From: Epilithonimonas xixisoli
Lineage (GTDB): Bacteria > Bacteroidota > Bacteroidia > Flavobacteriales > Weeksellaceae
DNA length: 64,000 bases
Reading direction: 5' to 3'
NCBI RefSeq assembly: GCF_004365655.1
Contig: NZ_SOEO01000001.1
Coordinates: forward strand, 372,001 to 436,000
In this document: positions 33,202 through 41,750 of the stretch, piece after piece
Layout of the letters: each line of letters begins with the position of its first letter
Numbering within the stretch: the first letter of the stretch is position 1
Translations under genes and position numbers: made by a program
The notes under the pieces: generated by a model
Told to the model about the DNA's origin: nothing
Databases searched by the model: none
What the model saw: the letters and a program-made list of their open reading frames with translations, nothing else

Positions 33202-36200
33202 ATGAAGAACTGGACTTTTAAACAATGGAACACCATTCTCGGATGGGTTGTTTTCGGAATTGCATTACTTACTTATTTGTCAACCATAGAACCTAATTTC
33301 AGTTTTTGGGATTGCGGAGAATATATTTCTTCAGCTGTAAAACTGGAGGTAACACACGCACCTGGAGCTGCACTTTTCCAATTAGTTGGCGCTGTGGTAG
33401 CCTTATTCGCCTTTGGTGATGGACAAAATTATTCATTGGTAATCAATGCGATGTCGGCAATTTGCAGTGCATTTACCATTTTGTTTTTGTTCTGGACGAT
33501 TACACATCTTGTAAGAAGATTATTAAATAAAGAATTCGAAAATATTACCGTTGCAGAAGAGGTTGCGGCTTTGTTTTCCGGAGCAATTGGCGCTTTGTGT
33601 TTCACATTTTCAGATTCATTTTGGTTTTCTGCAGTAGAAGGCGAAGTTTATGCGATGGCAAGTATGTTCATAGCATTGATTGTTTGGCTCATCACAAAAT
33701 GGGAAAACGAATATCTTGAAAAAGACAACGAGCGTTGGATCATTCTTTTATTCTTCATCATTGGTCTTTCTGTAGGGGTTCACATGATGTGTATGTTGGC
33801 TTTGCCAGCGGTTTGTTTGATTTATTACACAAGAAATTACACCTTCACTTGGAAGTCATTTTTGATTGCCAATGCTGTTACTTTATTAATATTAATCATT
33901 GTTTTCAAAATCATTTTCCCAGTCATTATGACGTTGTTTGGAAAATCTGAGGTGTTCTTTGTTAATGGATTAGGATTGCCTTTCCACTCAGGGACCGTTT
34001 TTGCCTTTGTGATTTTGATTGTACTTTGTTATTTACTAATCACTTATACAAGAAAAACAGGAAAGTCACTTTATCAGACGATTGCATTATCCGTGGTTTA
34101 TATGATGATTGGATTCTCTTGTTGGTTGGTGATTCCGATTCGTGCGATTGCAAATCCGCCAATGAACCTGAACGATCCAGATAACGCTCTAGGAATGTTG
34201 GATTACTACAACCGTGAGCAATACGGAGATTGGCCAACTTTGTACGGACAAAACTACACCGCTTATTTGGATCCAAATGGAATTCTGAAAAATGAAGACG
34301 GAAGTTATAAGACCGAAAAAACCGGCGATACTTACGAGAAAGACCCACAAACAGGACGTTACAGATTGGTAGGAGAGAAATTCAACTATGTATTCAATCC
34401 GGAACACGTAAGTTTGTTTCCAAGGATGTTTAGCGAAGACAAGTCCGTGATGCCAAACTATATTTCAATGTACGGCGCGCCGGATTTCACTTTCAATTAT
34501 GGAAATGAGCAAATCTCAGAAAGTCCGGAAGCAAAACAATTCTTCGACGAACTTCGCCAGAAATATGAGAATGGAACCATCAAAATGGATGATTATCTGA
34601 AGGCGAAACAATTTGGTTTGATCAATGTTCAGCGTCCGACTTTGGCTCAGAATCTTGATTATTTTATTACGTTTCAGAATTATTTCTACTTCGTGAGATA
34701 TTTGCTGTGGAACTATTCCGGAAGGCAAAATGATGTGGAAGGACATATGGAAAACACGCACGGGAACTTCATTACCGGAATTCCTTTTATCGATAATAAT
34801 CTTTGGGGCGATCAATCCGAAATGCCTGCGAAGTTCCAGAATGAAAGTACCGTCAAGTTCTTTATGCTTCCATTGATTTTAGGATTAATTGGATTTTTCT
34901 TCCAACTCAATCGGGATTTCGGACGATTCTATTCTATATTATCATTATTTATTTTAACGAGTGTAATGATCGTCTTCTACACGGGAATGAAACCTTTCGA
35001 ACCACGTGAAAGAGATTACGCAATGGTCGGATCCTTCTACGCATTTGCAATTTGGATTGGTTTAGGAGTTGCGGCAATCTATTGGTTAATCCAGAAAAAA
35101 ATTAAAACAAAAGGCGCGCAGATTTTGGTTGGCGTTGTCTTGTTAGGCGTTCCAATGATGATGGGCTTCCAAAACTACAATGTTCACGACAGAAGCGAGA
35201 GATATGCAGCCTACGATTACGCTTACTCATCATTAAAATCGTTACCGAAAAACGGAATTATGTTCGTTTATGGTGACAATGACACGTATCCGGTTTGGGC
35301 AATTCAAGAAACTGAGGAATTCCGTTCGGATGTGAAAGTGGTGAATTTCACTTTATTATCAACGCCTTGGAATATCGATCAAGTTAAAAGAAGAACTTAT
35401 AATTCTATGCCTGTTCCTTCAACTTTGGAACATGAAGATTACCGTGAAGGAAGCAACGATCAGGTTTATATGATGAGCAAAGGCGACTGGGAAACTATTT
35501 TTGCCAATCTCAAAGATCAAGGCGCTCCAGATACAGAGTTTGCTGCTTTTAGAAAGTATCTGACTCAAGATTCTATGACTTTGAAAGAAGCTGTTAACTT
35601 CTTGAAAATGAAATCTCCAGAGAAAGATGAAATCGTTAAAATGGTTTTTGGTGAAGAGCGTTTCCATAAGTTCAATTTTCTTCCGGTTTCGAAGTTTATA
35701 CTTCCTGTGAATGTCAACAATGCTGTGAAAGCAGGCATCATCACACCAGCCGAAGCTCAGAAAGCAGAGAAGCAAATTGTTATCAATTATAAAGGATCCA
35801 GCATGTTCAAAAATAATATGCTGATGATGGATATCTTGGCGAACTTCGATTGGAAAAGACCAATCAATTTCTCCAGTGGCGGAATTTACGATCCGAGCAA
35901 TCTGTTTTTCCTTTCCAATTATTTGAAATTTGATGGCCACAGCTATAGACTGGTTCCAATTAAAACCGAAGAAGGTGTAGATGGCGAATTGGGAATGGTG
36001 AATGCGGATGAGCTTTACAATATTGTGAAAAATTACAGATGGGGTAATTTCAAAGATTTGAATACGCATTTTGATGAAACTTGTACACAGAACATCGTGA
36101 GCTACAGATCGTCTGCGAGTCGTGCTGCAGAAGCTTTGGTAATGCAAGGTGACAAGAAAAAAGCCATCGAAATTCTGGATCTTGCCAACCGTGAAATCCC

Positions 36201-36687
36201 GGTTTCTAAATACAATGATCCAAGATCTCTTAGTTCTATTGTGTACGCTTACATCGTTGCCGGACAAGAGCAAAAAGGTCTTAAGCTGGCAGAAGATCTC
36301 AAAAAAGGAATCTTTGCTGAGTATGATTATTACACCAAACTATCTCCGAAATTCCAGGTTTATGCATCCCGACAAATGAAAACCAAACCAATGGAATATT
36401 CTCTTATTGTGGGTGCGGTTTCTGATGCTTACAACAAGATTGGGCAAAAGGACAAAGGTTACCAATACCTAATAAATTCTGTGAATGTCATTGATAAGAG
36501 ATTCAATACATTCATCAAAGATTTGCAGGAAATGGGCAAAGAAAAAGCCTTCAAAAAGGCAGAAGATGTTCAAAAAGTAACATCTTTCTATGCGTACCTT
36601 TTTGATATTATGAAGGATTACGATACGACTTACGAAGCTGAAAAGATGGATAATATCACGAAGCAGTTAATGAAAGTGACACAATAA
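33202..36687 (+). CDS. DUF2723 polytopic membrane protein, probable protein O-glycosyltransferase-like
   Basis: This 1161-residue protein has about twelve N-terminal transmembrane helices and a large soluble C-terminal half. The signature SFWDCGEYISSA (residues about 35-46) is typical of DUF2723, a GT-C-like fold related to protein mannosyltransferases; the acidic pair in this loop would be catalytic. The C-terminal region from about 930 has TPR-like helices (GDKKKAIEILDLANREIPVS). Members are universal in Bacteroidetes, and a role in surface-protein or polysaccharide glycosylation is plausible but unproven. It is a single gene with its own terminator. Confidence 0.85.
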   Translation: MKNWTFKQWNTILGWVVFGIALLTYLSTIEPNFSFWDCGEYISSAVKLEVTHAPGAALFQLVGAVVALFAFGDGQNYSLVINAMSAICSAFTILFLFWTITHLVRRLLNKEFENITVAEEVAALFSGAIGALCFTFSDSFWFSAVEGEVYAMASMFIALIVWLITKWENEYLEKDNERWIILLFFIIGLSVGVHMMCMLALPAVCLIYYTRNYTFTWKSFLIANAVTLLILIIVFKIIFPVIMTLFGKSEVFFVNGLGLPFHSGTVFAFVILIVLCYLLITYTRKTGKSLYQTIALSVVYMMIGFSCWLVIPIRAIANPPMNLNDPDNALGMLDYYNREQYGDWPTLYGQNYTAYLDPNGILKNEDGSYKTEKTGDTYEKDPQTGRYRLVGEKFNYVFNPEHVSLFPRMFSEDKSVMPNYISMYGAPDFTFNYGNEQISESPEAKQFFDELRQKYENGTIKMDDYLKAKQFGLINVQRPTLAQNLDYFITFQNYFYFVRYLLWNYSGRQNDVEGHMENTHGNFITGIPFIDNNLWGDQSEMPAKFQNESTVKFFMLPLILGLIGFFFQLNRDFGRFYSILSLFILTSVMIVFYTGMKPFEPRERDYAMVGSFYAFAIWIGLGVAAIYWLIQKKIKTKGAQILVGVVLLGVPMMMGFQNYNVHDRSERYAAYDYAYSSLKSLPKNGIMFVYGDNDTYPVWAIQETEEFRSDVKVVNFTLLSTPWNIDQVKRRTYNSMPVPSTLEHEDYREGSNDQVYMMSKGDWETIFANLKDQGAPDTEFAAFRKYLTQDSMTLKEAVNFLKMKSPEKDEIVKMVFGEERFHKFNFLPVSKFILPVNVNNAVKAGIITPAEAQKAEKQIVINYKGSSMFKNNMLMMDILANFDWKRPINFSSGGIYDPSNLFFLSNYLKFDGHSYRLVPIKTEEGVDGELGMVNADELYNIVKNYRWGNFKDLNTHFDETCTQNIVSYRSSASRAAEALVMQGDKKKAIEILDLANREIPVSKYNDPRSLSSIVYAYIVAGQEQKGLKLAEDLKKGIFAEYDYYTKLSPKFQVYASRQMKTKPMEYSLIVGAVSDAYNKIGQKDKGYQYLINSVNVIDKRFNTFIKDLQEMGKEKAFKKAEDVQKVTSFYAYLFDIMKDYDTTYEAEKMDNITKQLMKVTQ

Positions 36688-36703
36688 TACACTTCTATAA
36701 ATT

Positions 36704-36733
36704 AAAAACGGACAAGCGATTGTCCGTTTTTTT
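36704..36733 (+). terminator. Terminator of the DUF2723 gene
   Basis: AAAAACGGACAA and TTGTCCGTTTTT pair around GCGA, followed by T residues. Confidence 0.88.
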
Positions 36734-37274
36734 GTTTTAATGAATAAAATGGATGTGATTTATCATTCCATATTGCTATCAAATTATAAAATAATCAGTT
36801 TAATTGAGTTGATGAATCCACAAATTTATGTTCTGAAATTTTCTTTTCTGTTAAAATTTTCTCTAATTTGATGTAACTATCTGATAGTTAAATTTTTATG
36901 AATTTAATACAAGTTGTTTTCTTTAATAATTTTAATATTTTGAATAATATTTTATATAAACTCAAAATTAATATTAATAATAGTTAAATAAGACTGATGT
37001 GTTATTGAATTTTTGCTAAAAAAGTCCTTGGTTTATGTTATGTGTAATTTAATCAAAAGTTAAATAATTGTTATAGTGTTGATAATTAGTATTTTGAATA
37101 TTTGTTGCGTTTGATTAAGATAACATTTAATTAACAAAATTGAAATTAAATTAACGTTTTTTAACATTCTTCGCATTCTCCTTTCTGCAAGTCTATTGAA
37201 GCGTTCGGAATTTTGAATTAGCTGGATAAAATGGCGTAAAAGCCAGAATTAGAAGTTCGGGAAGTCATTCGGGG
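36734..37274. other. Long AT-rich non-coding region upstream of rlpA
   Basis: About 540 bp without a plausible gene on either strand. It is extremely AT-rich up to about 37150, then has a less AT-rich stretch (37160-37270). I see no tRNA, hairpin terminator or obvious riboswitch. The only signal is the TATCTTTG box at 37275-37282. Confidence 0.6.
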
Positions 37275-37282
37275 TATCTTTG
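37275..37282 (+). promoter_or_regulatory. -7 element of the RlpA-like gene
   Basis: TATCTTTG matches TAnnTTTG exactly, 31 bp before the ATG. No clear TTTG at the -33 distance, so confidence is limited. Confidence 0.5.
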
Positions 37283-37312
37283 CAGAGTCAAAACCCAAAA
37301 AAATAATTCAAA

Positions 37313-37681
37313 ATGATCAAAAGATTTTTTCTTGTAGTCATAATGATGATTTCCACACTTGGCATTTATTCTTTCAAGAGTTATGCCACAGATGCTAAAA
37401 CAAGTTTTGCATCGTTCTACCACGATAAGTTTAATGGTAGGAAAACAGCAAGCGGAGAAATTTTCAGTAACAAAGAACTTACCGCTGCCAATAAAACGCT
37501 TCCTTTTGGAACAGAAGTAAAAATTACTAATTTGATTTCTGGGAAGAGTGTTGTAGTTAGAGTTAACGACAGAGGACCATACCACTCATCTAGAGCCTTT
37601 GATCTCTCAAAAGCTGCGTTTGATTCAATAGGCGATCTTAGAAAAGGAACTATCGCAATTGAATATGAAATTATTGACTAA
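37313..37681 (+). CDS. RlpA-like double-psi beta-barrel protein
   Basis: This 122-residue exported protein has a signal peptide (FFLVVIMMISTLGIYSFKSYA) and a complete double-psi beta-barrel: ASFYHDKFNGRKTASGE, LTAANKTLPFGTEVKI and VVVRVNDRGPYHSSRAFDLS. The catalytic Asp-containing RVNDRGPY motif of septal-ring lytic transglycosylases is intact. No SPOR domain is present and the protein has no lipobox, so it is a minimal, probably periplasmic, peptidoglycan-acting version. Confidence 0.88.
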   Translation: MIKRFFLVVIMMISTLGIYSFKSYATDAKTSFASFYHDKFNGRKTASGEIFSNKELTAANKTLPFGTEVKITNLISGKSVVVRVNDRGPYHSSRAFDLSKAAFDSIGDLRKGTIAIEYEIID

Positions 37682-37703
37682 AATTCAACTTATTTTAAAG
37701 TTT

Positions 37704-37735
37704 AAAAAGCCATCCGGATTCGGATGGCTTTTTTT
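37704..37735 (+). terminator. Terminator of the RlpA-like gene
   Basis: AAAAAGCCATCCG and CGGATGGCTTTTT pair around GATT, followed by T residues. It lies between convergent genes. Confidence 0.88.
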
Positions 37736-37756
37736 GTTGCTGGATGATTTTGCAAA

Positions 37757-39877
37757 TTATCTGAAAATATTCTTGATGATATTTCCAATCTCGACAAAAT
37801 CATCGTGATTACGGACAGATCGGATTTCCGTATTGTCATTGTCCGTTTTGGAGTACGGATAAATCAGTAGATAATTCTTGTTCGGAAGTTTTTTGTTGAG
37901 GAAATCCGGAATGTAACGCATCTTCGGAAAGTATGAGGTCATTCCTCGTTTTGCCAAGATGAGAATCAATCCTTCGTTATCTTTTATTTTTTCTGCCTTC
38001 TTCTCAGCATCTGCCCAAGAATTAATCACGACAAAGTCTGCCTCAATATTGACTTTCTTGATGATTTTCTTTAAGACATTAATAATATTTTCAGGTGCAT
38101 AAAAACTGATCACCGCACCAGAATTTTTACCAATGTTCCAAACTCTGGCTAAGGAATGGAAGAATCCCGATTCCAAATGCGCATTCTCGGGAATCATCAC
38201 CAGATAACGTTTAACCGTCGAAAGTGGTTGTGCAGCGTGGTAAACGAAGATATTGATGTCATTATTCTGCAAATAACCATTATAAAGATTATCAGCGAAT
38301 GACGCGGAGAAACCTTTCTCGTCTTCCAATCCAATGATGAGGTCGGTGATTTTCTGTTCTTTCACCACATTATTGATTCCGTTGATCACATCGTTGTCGT
38401 AACGTGTCAGAGGCTTTAATTTTACATCTGCGGCAGAAGCGGTGTTCACGGCGTAACTCAGGATTTTTTCAGCGTTTTTGATGGACGAATCATTTTTATC
38501 TTCATTAATGACATTCAGTCCGAACATATTCTCTGTGTTGGAATGATTTTTTACCAATAATCCAAGGTTTACAGTCTTGTCAACCATTCCTTCATAATTA
38601 AGCGCCAGAAGGATATTTTCCTGCTCGTGATTGTTTCCGGTAAGTGTATCTTCATTTTCTGCTTCCGCAATTTTCTCGGCACTCGCCATCGAGATGAAGG
38701 ATGAAATGGTACATGAAATCAATATTAATAAAATACTACCGTTCAAAACGTGCTCGTTTAATAATCTAATTGGCTCTCCAGATTCACTTTCAGAAAGGAT
38801 AATGTTGTAACCAACCATTACGGCTGCTAGAGTTGCAGCAGCAGAGGCGGAGCTTAATCCAAAAATCAATTTCCCTTCTTGCTTCGTCAATCGGAAAGTT
38901 TTCTGAGTCAAAACTGCGGCTACATATTTCCCTAAAATGGAAGCGACCAACATTACAGAAGCCACTTGAATCGTTTCCCAACTTTTGAAAAACACCGTGA
39001 AATCTATCAGCATCCCAACGCTGATCAAAAAGAAAGGAATGAAAATCGCGTTGCCGACAAACTCGACCCGATTCATCAATGAAGAAGTGTGTGGAATCAG
39101 TCGGTTCAAAGCTAATCCTGCCAAGAACGCTCCGATAATTGCTTCTACGCCGGCTAATTCTGCCAAAAGCGCGGCCAAATAAATCATTACCAATACAAAA
39201 ATATATTGCGAAATCTTATCATCCACTTTTTTGAAAAACCATCTGCCAATGATTGGGAAAATTAATAAAACCACCAATCCGAATGCCAGAACATAACCAG
39301 AAAGTTTGATCCAAAACTCGCTGCCCACGTCTCCTTGAGACATTCCAACGACCACCGCCAAAACCAATAACGCCAAAACATCGGTAATCATAGTTCCACC
39401 GACGGTTATGTTTACAGAGAGATTCTTCGCAACGCCCAATTTGCTGACCAATGGATAAGCGATCAAAGTGTGTGACGAGAACAAGCTGGCAAAAAGAACT
39501 GAGGTCAATAATGAAAATCCTAAAAGATAATAGGCTCCCACAAATCCCAGCACAAATGGAACGATGAAGGTGTAGAGTCCAAAAGTCAAACTTTTCCACT
39601 TGTTCTTTTTGAAATCGCCCATATCGATCTCCAGACCGGCGAGAAACATAATATAGAGTAGTCCTGTTGTTCCAGTTACCACAATACTGCTATCTCTCGA
39701 GAGAACATTGAAACCATTTGGGCCAATGATTGCGCCAGCGATGATGAGTCCCAAAAGATGTGGAACTTTGATTTTGTTGAGTAACAATGGTGCGCTGAGA
39801 ATGATGATGAGAACCACCAAAAATTTCAGAACAGGATCTTCCAAAGGAAGACTGAGGTTGTGAATACTTAGAAGCAT
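37757..39877 (-). CDS. CPA2-family cation:proton antiporter
   Basis: This 706-residue protein has twelve to thirteen transmembrane helices in the first 400 residues (Na+/H+ exchanger fold: LLGLIIAGAIIGPNGF, TVGGTMITDVLALLVLAVVVG, ELAGVEAIIGAFLAGLALNR). A cytoplasmic C-terminal part of about 300 residues has universal-stress-protein-like segments (ENILLALNYEGMVDKTVNLG; ITDLIIGLED). The TD and GVEAIIGAFLAG helices hold the ion-binding acidic residues. It would exchange Na+ or K+ for H+. The lipoprotein gene ending 12 bp upstream may be cotranscribed. Confidence 0.92.
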   Translation of the reverse strand: MLLSIHNLSLPLEDPVLKFLVVLIIILSAPLLLNKIKVPHLLGLIIAGAIIGPNGFNVLSRDSSIVVTGTTGLLYIMFLAGLEIDMGDFKKNKWKSLTFGLYTFIVPFVLGFVGAYYLLGFSLLTSVLFASLFSSHTLIAYPLVSKLGVAKNLSVNITVGGTMITDVLALLVLAVVVGMSQGDVGSEFWIKLSGYVLAFGLVVLLIFPIIGRWFFKKVDDKISQYIFVLVMIYLAALLAELAGVEAIIGAFLAGLALNRLIPHTSSLMNRVEFVGNAIFIPFFLISVGMLIDFTVFFKSWETIQVASVMLVASILGKYVAAVLTQKTFRLTKQEGKLIFGLSSASAAATLAAVMVGYNIILSESESGEPIRLLNEHVLNGSILLILISCTISSFISMASAEKIAEAENEDTLTGNNHEQENILLALNYEGMVDKTVNLGLLVKNHSNTENMFGLNVINEDKNDSSIKNAEKILSYAVNTASAADVKLKPLTRYDNDVINGINNVVKEQKITDLIIGLEDEKGFSASFADNLYNGYLQNNDINIFVYHAAQPLSTVKRYLVMIPENAHLESGFFHSLARVWNIGKNSGAVISFYAPENIINVLKKIIKKVNIEADFVVINSWADAEKKAEKIKDNEGLILILAKRGMTSYFPKMRYIPDFLNKKLPNKNYLLIYPYSKTDNDNTEIRSVRNHDDFVEIGNIIKNIFR

Positions 39878-39888
39878 TTGTGTGTTTT

Positions 39889-40461
39889 TTATTTTGATGG
39901 ACGTACCAATTCTACAGAAAATACAGCAGAACAGTTGTTGTTTACAGTGATCATTCTTCTTCCACGAATCTTTTCTGGTGAAATCTCATTGAGGCGAATG
40001 TTCATATCAACAAGTTTTGAAGAAGTAGAATCGGTTCTGAAATTGAGTTTGATTTCGTTGTTTTCCAGTTTTCCGGCGTAAGTTCTGACCAAATTATTTT
40101 TGCTGTAAACATTCACGGAAGTTTGCAGAGAATCATTCACAAATTCCCAAACGTCGGTTCTTTGGTCGCCAATCACATAGTCGGAGCAAGTAGATTCTGT
40201 ACAGATCACTTTTCCGTTCCATTTCCCGAGAATTTCTTCTGGCCAAGTCGGAATCACCACAGAATCTATTTTTTTCGCGTAGAGACTGTCTCTCATTTTC
40301 AAAAGCGCATCAAATTCTGCTTCCTTTTGAGAAAAGACATTTTCTTTTTCAGACAAGAGTCTTTCCCTTGCATCAAGCTGTTTTTCGCGTTCGTTCTCCT
40401 TGCAGGAAAATAGAAATAGGGATACACAGCATAACAATAGGATTTTCGTACTTCTCGGCAT
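39889..40461 (-). CDS. Putative lipoprotein
   Basis: This 190-residue protein has a lipoprotein signal peptide ending in LFLFSC (lipobox), then a charged coiled-coil-like stretch (NEREKQLDARERLLSEKENV). A globular beta domain follows, with WPEEILGKWNGKVICTESTCSDY and RTYAGKLENNEIKLNF, suggesting a lipocalin-like fold with a conserved Cys pair. Unrecognised family. It ends 11 bp before the antiporter start, so the two may form a unit. Confidence 0.8.
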   Translation of the reverse strand: MPRSTKILLLCCVSLFLFSCKENEREKQLDARERLLSEKENVFSQKEAEFDALLKMRDSLYAKKIDSVVIPTWPEEILGKWNGKVICTESTCSDYVIGDQRTDVWEFVNDSLQTSVNVYSKNNLVRTYAGKLENNEIKLNFRTDSTSSKLVDMNIRLNEISPEKIRGRRMITVNNNCSAVFSVELVRPSK

Positions 40462-40690
40462 AATTTGATTTATTTTTGAATTTCAATATAACAAAAAATA
40501 TGCAAAGCCACAACTTTGGAAAACGCTGGATTGGTAGTTTTGATTAATTATTTTCTCTCAAAATACTAGAACATTGAAGGTTGTGGTGGATTTATTAATG
40601 AAAATAATTATAAATATTTAATTCATTAAAATTCTACTCGATGTGATTTTTTAAGTTTCACAATCAATTTAACTTCAAAAAATCGTGAAT

Positions 40691-40975
40691 TTAATATCCA
40701 GGAAGTTTTACCAATCTTACAATTTGATAAATTCCGTGATTTTTCAATGAAAGAGATCTCGCAATTTCCGGAATTGCCTGCAAATGGGCTTCGCAGAGAT
40801 AACCAAATTCCAATTCTTTGACGACTTTGCAATGTTCGGAGATAATTTTCTTCAGCTTCTTGCTGGGCTTGTAAAACTCGACGTAAACCAGAAATTTGCT
40901 GTCGGAATAGTCTCGCGGTGTTCCGATGTCTTGGATGTATTTTTCTAAATCTTTCTTTCCCATTTTTAAACTCAT
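40691..40975 (-). CDS. Small hypothetical protein
   Basis: This 94-residue soluble protein (MSLKMGKKDLEKYIQDIGTP) has an alternating helix/strand pattern (FLVYVEFYKPSKKLKKIISEHC). It starts 1 bp after the stop of the upstream membrane gene, so translational coupling is likely. An alternative start is MGKKDLEKY, four codons in. Family not recognised. Confidence 0.6.
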   Translation of the reverse strand: MSLKMGKKDLEKYIQDIGTPRDYSDSKFLVYVEFYKPSKKLKKIISEHCKVVKELEFGYLCEAHLQAIPEIARSLSLKNHGIYQIVRLVKLPGY

Positions 40976-40976
40976 T

Positions 40977-41591
40977 TTAATTGGTTACCTCTTTCTCGAA
41001 TTTGTTATTAATGAAAATCAATGCCGAACCGCTTATCAAGAAGACGAAAAGCATTATTAATATATTAAGACTAACTTGACTGTAACCAAGGTTTGAAGCA
41101 TTAAGAAAAGGATAGGGATACCAATTGACAATCGGTCCGCGAATCAACGAATAAATCAAATAAACCAGCGGAAAAATCAGCCAATAGAAACCATTTTTCC
41201 AACTCAGTTTTCCTTTTGTCACAAAGAAAAGCCAATACAAAACATACAGAATTGGAATGGCGACGTGCAACATATTATCCAAAAACAATTGCCAACCTGT
41301 AGGTTTCCAAATTCCTCGCAAAACGGTATTGTAAACCACAAAGACGATGAATATATACAAAGCAATCGCCGTTTTGACGGAAAGAGTGGAGAAGAAACTT
41401 CCCAACTTGGTTTTAGGGAAAAATGTCGAAAACGTCAAACTAATTGCAATCAAAGAATTGCATAAAACCGTAAAATAACTGATAACTGTAATGAAATTAT
41501 CAGGCGAAATATAAAATTGAAGAACCACGCAAAACCAAGCGAGTAAGGCTAATGTGGAAGCGAAGATTATTTTAAAATTTAAACTTTTCAT
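40977..41591 (-). CDS. Pr6Pr-family six-helix membrane protein
   Basis: This 204-residue protein has six predicted transmembrane helices and the family pattern YFTVLCNSLIAISL, NTVLRGIWKPTGWQ, NMLHVAIPILYVLYWLFF and LIFPLVYLIYSLIRGPIVNW YPYPFLN. Pr6Pr/FAR-17a-related proteins are common in Bacteroidetes and Actinobacteria without a firm function. Tightly linked to the 94-residue gene downstream. Confidence 0.8.
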   Translation of the reverse strand: MKSLNFKIIFASTLALLAWFCVVLQFYISPDNFITVISYFTVLCNSLIAISLTFSTFFPKTKLGSFFSTLSVKTAIALYIFIVFVVYNTVLRGIWKPTGWQLFLDNMLHVAIPILYVLYWLFFVTKGKLSWKNGFYWLIFPLVYLIYSLIRGPIVNWYPYPFLNASNLGYSQVSLNILIMLFVFLISGSALIFINNKFEKEVTN

Positions 41592-41713
41592 TATTCTCTG
41601 ATTTTTATTCGATTGATTTTTAGTTGATTATGCTATTGTGTTTTGACCTTGATATATTTAAAGAAATTTTGAATTCTAAAATTATCATTTTTATTTCAGA
41701 GAGAAGAATCTAA

Positions 41714-41742
41714 TAAAAAACCGCTCAAAATAATTGAACGGT
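41714..41742 (-). terminator. Terminator of the M48 protease gene
   Basis: On the minus strand AACCGTTCAA pairs with TTGAGCGGTT (one U-G wobble), followed by TTTT. Sequence-related to the hairpins at 43910 and 48794. Confidence 0.8.
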
Positions 41743-41750
41743 TAGAAATT

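Noticed and set aside
35419-36273. 284-residue minus-strand frame inside the DUF2723 gene
   Set aside because: Long only because stop codons are few on that strand; no start context, no recognisable domain.
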